From: Paenibacillus brevis
GTDB lineage: Bacteria > Bacillota > Bacilli > Paenibacillales > Paenibacillaceae
Assembly (NCBI RefSeq): GCF_018919145.1
Contig: NZ_JAHLQJ010000013.1
Span: 1-64,000 of the forward strand
Direction: 5' to 3'
DNA length: 64,000 nucleotides
Below the pieces are notes generated by a model, which saw nothing but the letters and a program-made list of their open reading frames with translations, ran no database searches and was not told where the DNA came from. A program made the position numbers and the translations under genes. This document shows positions 26,348 through 35,073 of this stretch, in pieces; the first letter of the stretch is position 1, and every line of letters begins with the position of its first letter.

Positions 26348-28124
26348 GGGGAAGATTTTTGCGAAAAGGGAGACGGAGCATCATTTTAGTATATTGGTTC
26401 GGTATGCTCTGAATGGACAAACCATAGTTCTCTCCGAATGTCAGCCTGAGCCGTTCATGCACGCTTCGAAGTCCCATGTTCTCAAGCAGCCCGTTGGCAC
26501 CCTGCTCGCCGGAAGAGAAGACCCTGGCAATGCTCTCCTCACTCATCCCTATGCCGTTATCCGCAAGACTAACCTGAATATCATTCAGCACACAGCGCTC
26601 GATGGACAGGATAATATCCCCCTTACCCTTGGGTTCAATGCCATGGAAGATCGCGTTCTCGACCAAGGGCTGAAGCGTAAAGCGCGGAATCAGACAATTC
26701 AGCAGTTCTTCCTCCTCGATATGCTTCTCCAAGGTAATATTGCTTCCATAGCGGTATCTTTGAATTAGAAAATAATCATCCAGCAATGCTATTTCGTCAC
26801 TAAGCGGCACCAGCTTCCGAGGATCCTTGGCAATACTGCGAAGCAGCCTCGACAGGGAGGTCGTCATTTCGGCGATCCCTGTTGCATTCTGAAGTGTAGC
26901 CATCCATTTAATCGAATTGAGCGTATTGTATAGAAAATGGGGGTTAATCTGGCTTTGCAGCATCTGGTATTCCAGGTCTTGCTTCTGCTTCTCATCCGCC
27001 AGGCGCTTCTCCATCAAGGTCACCATATCCTGGGATAGGCGATTAATCCCTCTTCCCACATCCCCCAGCTCACTGTTCCACTCAATATTGCGGTCGATCA
27101 GAAAGTTTCCTTGCGCAATCTTGTCGATGCGTTTTTTCAGCTTCTCCACCGGCAGGCTGATTGTACGGGTCAAATAATAGGTAATGATAGCACTAAGAAC
27201 AATGACTAAAATTACGACGCCCAGGACCATCAGCAGCCAGATATTCACTTGGGGCACAAACTGCTGCTTGGACAAGGTCTGTGTCAGCGTTACCCCGGTA
27301 CGAACCGGGTAGGAAACGGCCACTTGGGATTTACCGTCAGCTGTGAACAACAGCAGATCGGTGAATTGCGCACTGCTATCCTCCTGCTCATAGGCTGAGA
27401 TCAGGAACTCGGAGGTCGCTGGTCCGATTTTTCCTTCAGAAATGGAGTAATATTGATTGCCCAGCTTCAAGAATAGCTGTGCTCCTTCCGGCAGCGCATA
27501 GCCCCGAAGCTTATCCGTAACCACACTGACATTGGCCAGCAGATAGACCGTTCCGATCCGAACCGAGCGATCTCCATAGATAGGAAGCACGAACGGGATA
27601 GTGCTTGTACTGGACAGCGGATCGGCAATCACCCGTTCCCATTCCTCGTAGGAATCCTCCGTCAGTCCCGGAAGTGTACTAATATTGTGTATATTCAAGG
27701 GAAGCGAAGTACCTACAGCATTGTCCACCTGCAGAAATTTGCTGTCATGATCCGTGACGATGATTCTTCTTACATAGCCGTTGGAGGGATTAACGCGAAA
27801 AGCCTCCTGCATAGCATTAAAAGCCTTGACCGCATCCATGGGACTTGCCTCCGGGGAAGTAAAATATTGCTTCAGCAAAGTATTTGTAGACGAATTGGTG
27901 CTGGAGTTCATCGCCAGAACGGACAAATTCAGCAGGTCCTGCTCTATGATATGGGACACCAGTTGCAAATTGAATTCCGTTGCCTGGATGGTAGTCTTAC
28001 GCTGGAAATACGAGATCAGCTCGTAGCTGACGTAGGACATCAGTGTGGCAATGAGCAGTGCAAAGCCGGCCATCAGCAGGATGATACGCGTCTTAACGGT
28101 AGACCTTCTCTTCGTAGAGCTCAC
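26337..28124 (-). CDS. YesM-type sensor histidine kinase
   Basis: Membrane kinase of 595 residues for the second sugar locus. Transmembrane segments near residues 13-36 and just before the HAMP domain, with an extracellular sensor region between. Phosphoacceptor motif NPHFLYNTLNSIKW, ATPase motifs QPLVENAIFHGIEPKG and DNGIGMSEE. The frame is open for 65 more codons to an ATG at 28319, but that stretch reads like non-coding DNA. The GTG at 28124 gives the normal short N-terminus, although its GAAGAG is closely spaced. The last codons and the stop lie in the terminal repeat of element copy A. Confidence 0.87.
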   Translation of the reverse strand: MSSTKRRSTVKTRIILLMAGFALLIATLMSYVSYELISYFQRKTTIQATEFNLQLVSHIIEQDLLNLSVLAMNSSTNSSTNTLLKQYFTSPEASPMDAVKAFNAMQEAFRVNPSNGYVRRIIVTDHDSKFLQVDNAVGTSLPLNIHNISTLPGLTEDSYEEWERVIADPLSSTSTIPFVLPIYGDRSVRIGTVYLLANVSVVTDKLRGYALPEGAQLFLKLGNQYYSISEGKIGPATSEFLISAYEQEDSSAQFTDLLLFTADGKSQVAVSYPVRTGVTLTQTLSKQQFVPQVNIWLLMVLGVVILVIVLSAIITYYLTRTISLPVEKLKKRIDKIAQGNFLIDRNIEWNSELGDVGRGINRLSQDMVTLMEKRLADEKQKQDLEYQMLQSQINPHFLYNTLNSIKWMATLQNATGIAEMTTSLSRLLRSIAKDPRKLVPLSDEIALLDDYFLIQRYRYGSNITLEKHIEEEELLNCLIPRFTLQPLVENAIFHGIEPKGKGDIILSIERCVLNDIQVSLADNGIGMSEESIARVFSSGEQGANGLLENMGLRSVHERLRLTFGENYGLSIQSIPNQYTKMMLRLPFRKNLPHIS

Positions 28125-28139
28125 CTCTTCAAATAGAGA

Positions 28140-28154
28140 GTAAAACGCTTTCAA
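28140..28154 (-). promoter_or_regulatory. cre-like site before the kinase
   Basis: Minus-strand TTGAAAGCGTTTTAC matches the CcpA cre consensus except at the last two positions. It lies 15 bp before the proposed GTG start. Weak evidence alone. Confidence 0.4.
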
Positions 28155-28402
28155 ACATATATTTAACATACCATGTTTCAGGTACTCCGTCACAAGAGCG
28201 AGAACAGAAACGAAAAAAATTACAGGTTTATCAACCGATTTTGCAGGTTCATCTTCAGAACATTTTATAAGACAATAGAATTTGGAAGTGTTTCGGATTA
28301 AAATTGTATGCCCTTTCATAAGGATATCCGCTACGATAATTGCAGGGTTCGAAATTTTGAATTCGATTCAGAACAAACACTTAAGGAAGAGGGGTTAAAA
28401 GC

Positions 28403-29758
28403 ATGGGAATGAAAAAGATATTTGGATTTACCCTGACAGTGATCCTTTCGATCGGCTTGCTTGCAGGCTGCGGCGGCAATAACAACAAGACGGCAAATTC
28501 GGCTGACCCGGCACCGAACAATTCTGCAAGCGCTGTCAATACGGCGGGGGAGGACAACAATACAAGCCAGGAGCCTGTGACATTGAAATGGGCGTTATGG
28601 GACTGGGAGGCAACGGCTTACTACAAACCGCTGATTGATGCTTATAAGGAAATAAACCCTCAAGTTACCGTCGAATACGTGGATCTTGGTTCTACCGATT
28701 ATATGACCATGTTGAGCACGCAGCTCTCCGGGGGCGCAGATCTGGATATCCTGACGATCAAGGATATTCCCGGTTATGCCAACCTGGTGAAGCAGAATCA
28801 TCTGGAGCCGCTTAAGGGCTATATGAGTGAGCAGAGCATTGATCCTGCCCAATACGGCGGGACAGTGGAGCAAATCGAAGTGGACGGTGAAGTATATGCT
28901 CTCCCCTTCCGCAGCGATTTCTGGGTGGTGTACTACAATAAGGATTTATTCGATAAAGCGGGTATCCCTTACCCTGACAATGATATGACCTTGACCCAAT
29001 ACGACGAATTGGCCAGAAAGCTAACCTCGGGAAGCGGTGCGGAGAAGATATACGGAGGACATTATCATACGTGGCGAAGCGCGGTGCAGCTGTTTGGCAT
29101 CCTGGATGGTCAGAATACGATTATTGATGGTCAATACGACTTCCTGAAGCCGACCTATGAACTCATTTTGAAAGAGCAGGAAGACGGTATTGTGATGGAC
29201 TATGCAACACTGAAAACCTCCAGCACTCATTATTCCGGTGTATTCTACAACAACTCGGTAGCGATGATGAACATGGGCAGCTGGTTTATTGCGACACAGA
29301 TTGAGAAGGTGAAGAGCGGAGAATCCCAGGCAACCAATTGGGGAATTGTGAAATACCCTCATCCGGACGGTGTCGAAGCGGGAACAACACTAGGCACGAT
29401 CACTTCCCTGGCAGTCAATCAGAAGTCCAAAAATAAAGATGCAGCGCTGGATTTCATGAAGTTTGTAACCGGAGCGGACGGTGCGGCGGTTATCGCCTCC
29501 ACAGGTACGATCCCGGCTATCAAAACCGATGAGGTTGTCAATTCGATCGCTTCTATTGATGGTTTCCCTTCGGATGAGAACAGCAAGGCAGCGCTGACTA
29601 CGGCGAAGACTTATCTGGAAATGCCGCTGCACGAGAAGAGTGCAGATATCGAGGTTGTGCTTAATGAGGTTCATGACAGCATCATGACCAAGAACACGAC
29701 CATAGATAAAGGTCTGGAGGATATGACCACCCGAGTACAGCAGGTACTGAACAATTAA
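28403..29758 (+). CDS. ABC transporter extracellular sugar-binding lipoprotein
   Basis: Family 1 solute-binding protein of 451 residues, divergent from the kinase. Lipobox LAGC with lipidated Cys23, then an Asn/Ala-rich linker. RBS GAAGAGGGG. It should bind oligosaccharides released from a uronate-containing glycan, judged by the lyase and GH88 genes downstream. It is followed by a terminator before the permease genes, which would allow higher expression of the binding protein. Confidence 0.92.
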   Translation: MGMKKIFGFTLTVILSIGLLAGCGGNNNKTANSADPAPNNSASAVNTAGEDNNTSQEPVTLKWALWDWEATAYYKPLIDAYKEINPQVTVEYVDLGSTDYMTMLSTQLSGGADLDILTIKDIPGYANLVKQNHLEPLKGYMSEQSIDPAQYGGTVEQIEVDGEVYALPFRSDFWVVYYNKDLFDKAGIPYPDNDMTLTQYDELARKLTSGSGAEKIYGGHYHTWRSAVQLFGILDGQNTIIDGQYDFLKPTYELILKEQEDGIVMDYATLKTSSTHYSGVFYNNSVAMMNMGSWFIATQIEKVKSGESQATNWGIVKYPHPDGVEAGTTLGTITSLAVNQKSKNKDAALDFMKFVTGADGAAVIASTGTIPAIKTDEVVNSIASIDGFPSDENSKAALTTAKTYLEMPLHEKSADIEVVLNEVHDSIMTKNTTIDKGLEDMTTRVQQVLNN

Positions 29759-29779
29759 CTGTTGAGGTATGCCCCAGCT

Positions 29780-29834
29780 CCCCGCAAAGAAACGGATCAG
29801 GCTGAAGAGCTGTTCGCGCTTTGCGGGGTTTCTT
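29780..29834 (+). terminator. Terminator after the binding-protein gene
   Basis: CCCCGCAAAG (29780-29789) pairs perfectly with CTTTGCGGGG (29819-29828), followed by TTTCTT. It sits inside the locus, so permease expression depends on read-through or on a promoter between 29840 and 30100. Confidence 0.85.
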
Positions 29835-29902
29835 GTCTCAAGGCTGGGGCATTAACCGGGCAAATTTGGAGACTGAGTGAGGATACTACATGAATAGCGA
29901 AG

Positions 29903-30016
29903 AATGGAGGTGTCCTGAAGAAGCGGAGCGCCCGCCTTTGTGAGTGGATTTCTTCCATAGATATAGTCTAATCAGAGGAATCCAGGAACAACAGCGGTCG
30001 TAAGGACACCTCCATT
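29903..30016. repeat. Hairpin repeat family, copy B
   Basis: 114 bp between binding-protein terminator and first permease. Its ends AATGGAGGTGTCCT and AGGACACCTCCATT are perfectly complementary (14 bp) but differ in sequence from the other copies, whereas the internal AAGCGGAGCG, TTTGTGAGTGGATTTC and AACAACAGCGGTCGTAAG blocks are conserved. No outer 15-bp repeats are visible. The rest of the 342-bp gap 29759-30100 holds only the terminator and the permease RBS. Confidence 0.85.
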
Positions 30017-30100
30017 TGTAGCAGATACACATGGTTATATCCTCAGTAATCAATTTTTTAGGTTAATGAACCAGCCACACCTAGGTTTGGAGGAGGAAAC

Positions 30101-31039
30101 ATGCAGAACGAAACTGTGATCAGCACGGGCAAGCCGCCAAAGACCGGCGTCTCCAAAAGCGTAAAGGAGCATCTTGTCGCCTACAGCTTCATTGCCCCGA
30201 ACTTCATCGGATTTGCCTTGTTTACATTAGTACCCATGATTTTTGCCTTTGTACTGGCGTTCGTCAAATGGGACGGAGCCAACCCGATGGATTACGTTGG
30301 GTTGAAGAACTTTAACCGTCTGATTCAGGACCCGACATTCCATAAGGCTTTATGGAACACGATTATCTATACGATCGGCGTAGTTCCGCTTACCATGGTC
30401 TGTGCGCTTGGACTGGCCATTCTGCTCAATCAGAAAATTTTAGGCCGAAATGTCATGAGAACGGTCTTCTTTTTCCCATATGTAGCTTCTCTCGTTGCCG
30501 TAGCCGCCGTATGGAATTTCATCTTTAGTCCGACGATGGGACCCGTCAATAATATTTTGCATGCCATAACCGGAATTCCACTGGAGGAACTGCCGCGGTG
30601 GGCTGCGGATAAGGATTGGGCGATGTTCACCGTTGTCCTGTTTACGGTATGGAAAAATATGGGTTACTACATGGTAATTTACCTGGCGGGTCTGCAGGGT
30701 GTGAATCCCGAGTTGTATGAAGCTGCCGAACTGGATGGCGCGAATGCTTGGAAAAGGTTCCGCAATGTCACCATTCCCCAGCTGGCTCCAACCACTTTCT
30801 TCGTATTGATGATCCTGATTATTAACTCCTTCAAGGTATATGACATCTTCATCAATTTGTTTGCGGGTGCGGATAACCAGCTTAACGATTCCACCCGGGT
30901 ATTGGTGTATCAAATCTATAACACCGCATTCCGTTCGCTGGACTACGGCTATGCGAGTGCGATGGCGATCGTGTTGTTCCTGCTGGTTCTGGGCATCACC
31001 ATTGTTCAATTCCGCGGTGAGAAGAAATACGGACAATAG
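30101..31039 (+). CDS. ABC sugar permease, first subunit
   Basis: Permease of 312 residues with six membrane segments and the EAA loop (EAAELDGANAWKRFRNVTIPQL). Preceded by GGAGGAGG. It forms the transport channel with the next gene product; the ATPase is not encoded here, as in other CUT1 systems. Confidence 0.92.
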   Translation: MQNETVISTGKPPKTGVSKSVKEHLVAYSFIAPNFIGFALFTLVPMIFAFVLAFVKWDGANPMDYVGLKNFNRLIQDPTFHKALWNTIIYTIGVVPLTMVCALGLAILLNQKILGRNVMRTVFFFPYVASLVAVAAVWNFIFSPTMGPVNNILHAITGIPLEELPRWAADKDWAMFTVVLFTVWKNMGYYMVIYLAGLQGVNPELYEAAELDGANAWKRFRNVTIPQLAPTTFFVLMILIINSFKVYDIFINLFAGADNQLNDSTRVLVYQIYNTAFRSLDYGYASAMAIVLFLLVLGITIVQFRGEKKYGQ

Positions 31040-31054
31040 GAGGATGACAGAGAC

Positions 31055-31894
31055 ATGGTAGGATCCAACAAAACCTTAAAATTCGGCGCGCTGATGTTCG
31101 CCTATCTTTTATTAATCATTGTTGTGCTGTGCATGCTTGTTCCTTATGCCTGGATGCTGTCATCCTCGCTGAAGCTGAATAAAGACGTGTTTACCTTCCC
31201 TATGCAGTGGATTCCTGAGCTGCCGCGCTGGGCGAACTATGTGGACATCTGGACCAAAATACCGCTGGGCAGGTTCATCTATAACACGGCGAAGCTATCC
31301 ATTATCGTTACGGTTCTGCAGCTGCTGACCTCCAGCTTTGCCGCTTATGCGTTCTCCAAGCTTCAATTTAAAGGGAAGAATGTTCTGTTTCTGGGCTACA
31401 TCGCGACAATTGCCATCCCTTGGCAAGCTTACATGGTGCCGCAGTTCATTCTGATGCGTTCCATGGGGCTGAACAATACGCATCTGGCTATTATATTGCT
31501 CCAGGCCTTTTCCGCTTTCGGAGTCTTCCTGATGCGGCAGTTCTATCAAAGCATCCCTGATGAGCTATGTGAAGCCGCACGGATTGACGGGCTGAGCGAA
31601 TACGGAATCTGGGCCAGAATCATGCTGCCTCTCTCCAAGCCGGCTTTGTCGACGTTAACCATCTTCACCTTTGTCTCCACATGGAATGACTTCTTGGGGC
31701 CGATGATCTATCTGACCAAGACGGAGCTAAAGACGATCCAGATCGGATTACGGATGTTCATTTCTCAATATTCTGCGGAATATGGATTAATCATGGCAGC
31801 CAGTGTCATTTCGATTATCCCCGTGCTGATCGTGTTCCTTGGCTTGCAGAAGTATTTTGTACAGGGCGTCGCCTCTTCAGGGATTAAGGGATGA
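31055..31894 (+). CDS. ABC sugar permease, second subunit
   Basis: Permease of 279 residues with the EAA loop (EAARIDGLSEYGIWARIMLPLS). RBS AGGAGGATG 15 bp after the first permease. The last 4 bp overlap the lyase gene, linking transport and degradation in one transcript. Confidence 0.92.
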   Translation: MVGSNKTLKFGALMFAYLLLIIVVLCMLVPYAWMLSSSLKLNKDVFTFPMQWIPELPRWANYVDIWTKIPLGRFIYNTAKLSIIVTVLQLLTSSFAAYAFSKLQFKGKNVLFLGYIATIAIPWQAYMVPQFILMRSMGLNNTHLAIILLQAFSAFGVFLMRQFYQSIPDELCEAARIDGLSEYGIWARIMLPLSKPALSTLTIFTFVSTWNDFLGPMIYLTKTELKTIQIGLRMFISQYSAEYGLIMAASVISIIPVLIVFLGLQKYFVQGVASSGIKG

Positions 31895-33693
31895 TGCAGG
31901 CTATCGGTCTCGACTTTTATTATCCCGGGGGAGATGCGGAAGCCTTCTGGAGCAAGGTGCGGAGCAGTCAGGAATATAGTGACGATCTGGCGGAGATCAG
32001 AGCGGAGGGTAGGAGGCTGCTTGCTACCCCCGCTAAGGAGCTAAGCTACTCGTCCTTTTCCCTTTTTCACACTCAAGGCTCCCGGCTGGAATTCGAACAG
32101 ATTTATTTTGAAAAAAGAAGACGGCTGAATACCTTCGCGCTCCTTAGCCTGCTTGAGCCTGAATCCGAATGTTATCATACGGCCTTATTGGATGCGGTCT
32201 GGTCCATCTGCAGCGAATTGACCTGGTGCCTTCCTGCTCATGTCAGTCTTGATCGATCGGTTAGTGCCGAGATTGATCTGTTCCTGGCGGAGACAGGCTT
32301 CACGCTGGCCGAGCTTCGTCTGCTTCTTGGTGACCGGCTGCCCGGGATTCTGCGGTCACGGATCGCTGAATTGGTTGAAGCGCGCCTGTTCCGCCCGTTT
32401 CTGGAGCAGGGGCCCTATAGCTGGGAGGAGGCGGAGCATAATTGGGCTGCGGTCTGTGCTGGCTCGATCGGCTCGGCGGCGCTGCTTCTGCTGGACTCGG
32501 AGGAGGATGCCGGGCGCCTGACCCGGATTTTGGAGAAGACAGAACGAAGCATGGAGTTTTATTTGCATGGCTTCGGTCAAGATGGTGCCTGTCTGGAAGG
32601 CTTGGGCTACTGGAATTATGGATTCGGTTATTTTGTTTACTATGCAGATTTGCTGCTGAAGCGAAGCGGGGGACAGCGGGACTGGTTTCGAAGGGAACAG
32701 GTGCGCAGCATTGCCGGCTTTCAGCAAAAATGCTTTCTCGGCGGTGATGCAGTCGCCAATTTTTCAGATGCCTTGCCCCATGCCGTCGTTCATTTGGGTC
32801 TTTCCGATTATCTTGCTTCCAAGTACGAAGAGGTTCAATCTCCCCCGCTCCGGTTGCGTGCAGATTATCGGGATGATCATTGTAGCCGCTGGGCTCCGGC
32901 ATTACGGAATATATTGTGGCGGGAAGAGCACGAGGCGAAGAGCGGCTGGGGGCCGATCGATGTCTATCTTGAAGATGCAGGCTGGTTCGTATCAAGAATG
33001 CTATCGGACGCCGGTGATTTTGGATTTTCAGCGAAGGGCGGCCATAATGATGAGCCGCACAATCACAATGATCTTGGCCAATTTATGCTGGCCCATAACG
33101 GTGAATTTTATCTTTCGGATCTTGGCTGCGGAGAATATACGAAGGACTATTTTCGCGATGACAGCAGATATGACTACGCTTGTAACGGTGCGCAAGGACA
33201 CGCAGTTCCGATTATTGACGGTGTCTTGCAGGCAGCGGGACGAGACAGACAGGCACAGCTCCGGGAAGCGAAAATTACCGATAAGGAAGACAGACTGGCG
33301 ATGGAGCTATCCTCCGCTTATCCGCTAGATGAATTAACAACGTTTACCCGCTCCTGGAGCTGGCACAAGTGCCCGCTTCCGAATCTGCATCTTCAGGATG
33401 AGTATCATTTCAAGGCTGCTCCTGGCTCATTGACGGAACGCTTTGTCACGCTTCTTCCTCCTGTCCTTGCAGCTGAGAGCGGGTTGGTGGTTCTGCCTGG
33501 CCGGAAGGGAGAGCTCGCACTGGAGCTGCGTTATGATGCCGCTCTGCTGCAACCGGAGATAAGCAGGCGGACATTTCGTGACCACTTTGGCAAGGATGCG
33601 GTTTGGTACACCGTGGATTTTCATGCCCTTCAGTTGAAGCGGACCATGAGTATTCAACTTGAGTTTCAATTTGTTCTATATAAATTGAAATGA
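31891..33693 (+). CDS. Heparinase II/III-like polysaccharide lyase
   Basis: Protein of 600 residues: an alpha/alpha-toroid N-terminal half and a C-terminal beta-sandwich half. The latter carries the heparinase II/III-type motif KGGHNDEPHNHNDLGQF, whose His/Asn residues serve in catalysis in the family, and YLSDLGCGEYTKDYF. No signal peptide, so it acts on imported oligosaccharides. Beta-elimination would yield unsaturated uronyl products, the substrate of the next gene (GH88). The last codons (LYKLK and the stop) lie in the outer repeat of element copy C. Confidence 0.82.
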   Translation: MMQAIGLDFYYPGGDAEAFWSKVRSSQEYSDDLAEIRAEGRRLLATPAKELSYSSFSLFHTQGSRLEFEQIYFEKRRRLNTFALLSLLEPESECYHTALLDAVWSICSELTWCLPAHVSLDRSVSAEIDLFLAETGFTLAELRLLLGDRLPGILRSRIAELVEARLFRPFLEQGPYSWEEAEHNWAAVCAGSIGSAALLLLDSEEDAGRLTRILEKTERSMEFYLHGFGQDGACLEGLGYWNYGFGYFVYYADLLLKRSGGQRDWFRREQVRSIAGFQQKCFLGGDAVANFSDALPHAVVHLGLSDYLASKYEEVQSPPLRLRADYRDDHCSRWAPALRNILWREEHEAKSGWGPIDVYLEDAGWFVSRMLSDAGDFGFSAKGGHNDEPHNHNDLGQFMLAHNGEFYLSDLGCGEYTKDYFRDDSRYDYACNGAQGHAVPIIDGVLQAAGRDRQAQLREAKITDKEDRLAMELSSAYPLDELTTFTRSWSWHKCPLPNLHLQDEYHFKAAPGSLTERFVTLLPPVLAAESGLVVLPGRKGELALELRYDAALLQPEISRRTFRDHFGKDAVWYTVDFHALQLKRTMSIQLEFQFVLYKLK

Positions 33694-33882
33694 AGAAGCT
33701 GCGCACAGAAAGGGCATAAGGGTGAAATGTTCTGAAAGAAGCGAAAGCGTTCGTCTTTGCGAGTGGATTTCTACCCTGAGATGGCTTAGTTCAGTCAGAG
33801 AAATCCGCGAACAACAGCGATCGTAAGAACACTTCAGGTGTTGCCCCCGTCTTGGCGTACAACATTAATTCAAATTATATAG
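33676..33882. repeat. Hairpin repeat family, copy C, with outer terminal inverted repeats
   Basis: Core 33712-33846 from GGGCATAAG to GTTGCCC, with outer imperfect repeats CTATATAAATTGAA (33676-33689) and TTCAAATTATATAG (33869-33882). The left outer repeat encodes the last residues of the lyase gene and the stop TGA follows at once. The right end stops shortly before the GH88 ribosome binding site. Confidence 0.85.
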
Positions 33883-33906
33883 AGAAAGAAACGGAGGATG
33901 TGGCGA

Positions 33907-35034
33907 ATGACTAAGCGAGCGGTATGGATCGATGAAGCGTGGGAGCGATCTCTGAAAAAGACCGTGCAGAATGCGGCCCGAATCGGATCGGGCTTTCCCC
34001 ATGCAAGTCAGGGCGGCACCTATGATTTGGCAAGTCCCGGATGGTGGACGGCTGGCTTCTGGCCAGGCTTGTTGTGGGTGTTACACAGCGGAAGCGGCCA
34101 TGACGAGCTGAAAAAGCTGGCGGAGGAATGCGAGGCGAAGCTGGACAGTGTGCTGGATGGCTATGTGACATTGGATCATGACCTTGGATTCATGTGGACA
34201 TTAACCAGTGTGATGAATTACAAGCTGACGGGAAATGAAGCCTCCCGCATTCGAGCGCTGAAGGCAGCAAACTATTTGGCGGCGCGCTTCAATCTGAAAG
34301 GAAGATTTATTCGGGCATGGAATCCTTGGCAGGAAGGAGAGCGTAATGAGGGAATCGCCATTATCGATTGCTGTATGAATATGCCGCTATTGTTCTGGGC
34401 TTCCCGGGTAAGCGGCGATCCTCGTTACGCCCATATTGCAGAGGTCCATCTGGATACGGTAGTGAAGTATTTCATCCGGGAGGATGGCTCGGTCTACCAT
34501 ATCGTCCACTTTGATCCGCATACCGGAGAAAGGCTGGAAGGGCTGGGAGGCCAGGGCTATGCGGCGGAGTCGGCCTGGTCACGCGGTGCGGCTTGGGCGA
34601 TCTACGGTCTTGCTCTTGGTTACCACCATACCGGGAAGAAGGAGTACTTGGCAGCAGCGCAACGTGCCGCTAACTTCTTCCTCAGCCGGTTGCCTGAGGA
34701 TCACGTCCCTGCATGGGATTTCAGAGCTCCTGAAGAATTGCTGAGCTTGCGCGATTCATCTGCCGGCTCTTGCGCGGCCTGCGGTCTGCTGTTGCTGTCT
34801 ACCCAACTGGATGGAGCCGATTCAGCCGTCTATGAGACGGGAGCTGTGCGGATTCTGGAATCTCTCTACAAAAAATATGGAGCTTGGGAAGAGAAGGAGG
34901 AAGGTCTGCTACTTCATGGAACCAGCAATTACCCGCAAGGGACGAACATCGATGTTCCTCTTATCTATGGCGATTATTACTTTGTAGAGGGGCTGGCAAA
35001 GCTAAAAGGCTTGGGTACGCTCTGCTGGGAATAA
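33907..35034 (+). CDS. GH88 unsaturated uronyl hydrolase
   Basis: Protein of 375 residues with the GH88 alpha6/alpha6-barrel pattern. The two catalytic-type Asp residues of the family appear in LDHDLGFMW (Asp92) and IAIIDCCMN (Asp154). Also typical are GWWTAGFWPGLLW, AAESAWSRGAAWAIYG and FRAPEELLSLRDSSAGS. It removes delta-4,5-unsaturated glucuronate from oligosaccharides made by a polysaccharide lyase, fitting the upstream gene. ATG 33907 is favoured over 33898 because of GGAGG spacing. Confidence 0.9.
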   Translation: MTKRAVWIDEAWERSLKKTVQNAARIGSGFPHASQGGTYDLASPGWWTAGFWPGLLWVLHSGSGHDELKKLAEECEAKLDSVLDGYVTLDHDLGFMWTLTSVMNYKLTGNEASRIRALKAANYLAARFNLKGRFIRAWNPWQEGERNEGIAIIDCCMNMPLLFWASRVSGDPRYAHIAEVHLDTVVKYFIREDGSVYHIVHFDPHTGERLEGLGGQGYAAESAWSRGAAWAIYGLALGYHHTGKKEYLAAAQRAANFFLSRLPEDHVPAWDFRAPEELLSLRDSSAGSCAACGLLLLSTQLDGADSAVYETGAVRILESLYKKYGAWEEKEEGLLLHGTSNYPQGTNIDVPLIYGDYYFVEGLAKLKGLGTLCWE

Positions 35035-35073
35035 GGATTGGGAGATACGAAGCATGGAAAGGAGATATCCTTA

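Noticed and set aside
28125-28319. 65-residue N-terminal extension of the second sensor kinase
   Set aside because: Open frame, but it lacks coding character and a ribosome binding site, and would place extra sequence before the first membrane helix; a cre-like site lies in it.
32300-32995. 231-aa minus-strand ORF inside the lyase gene
   Set aside because: Antisense shadow with Pro/Ser/Arg-rich low-quality sequence.
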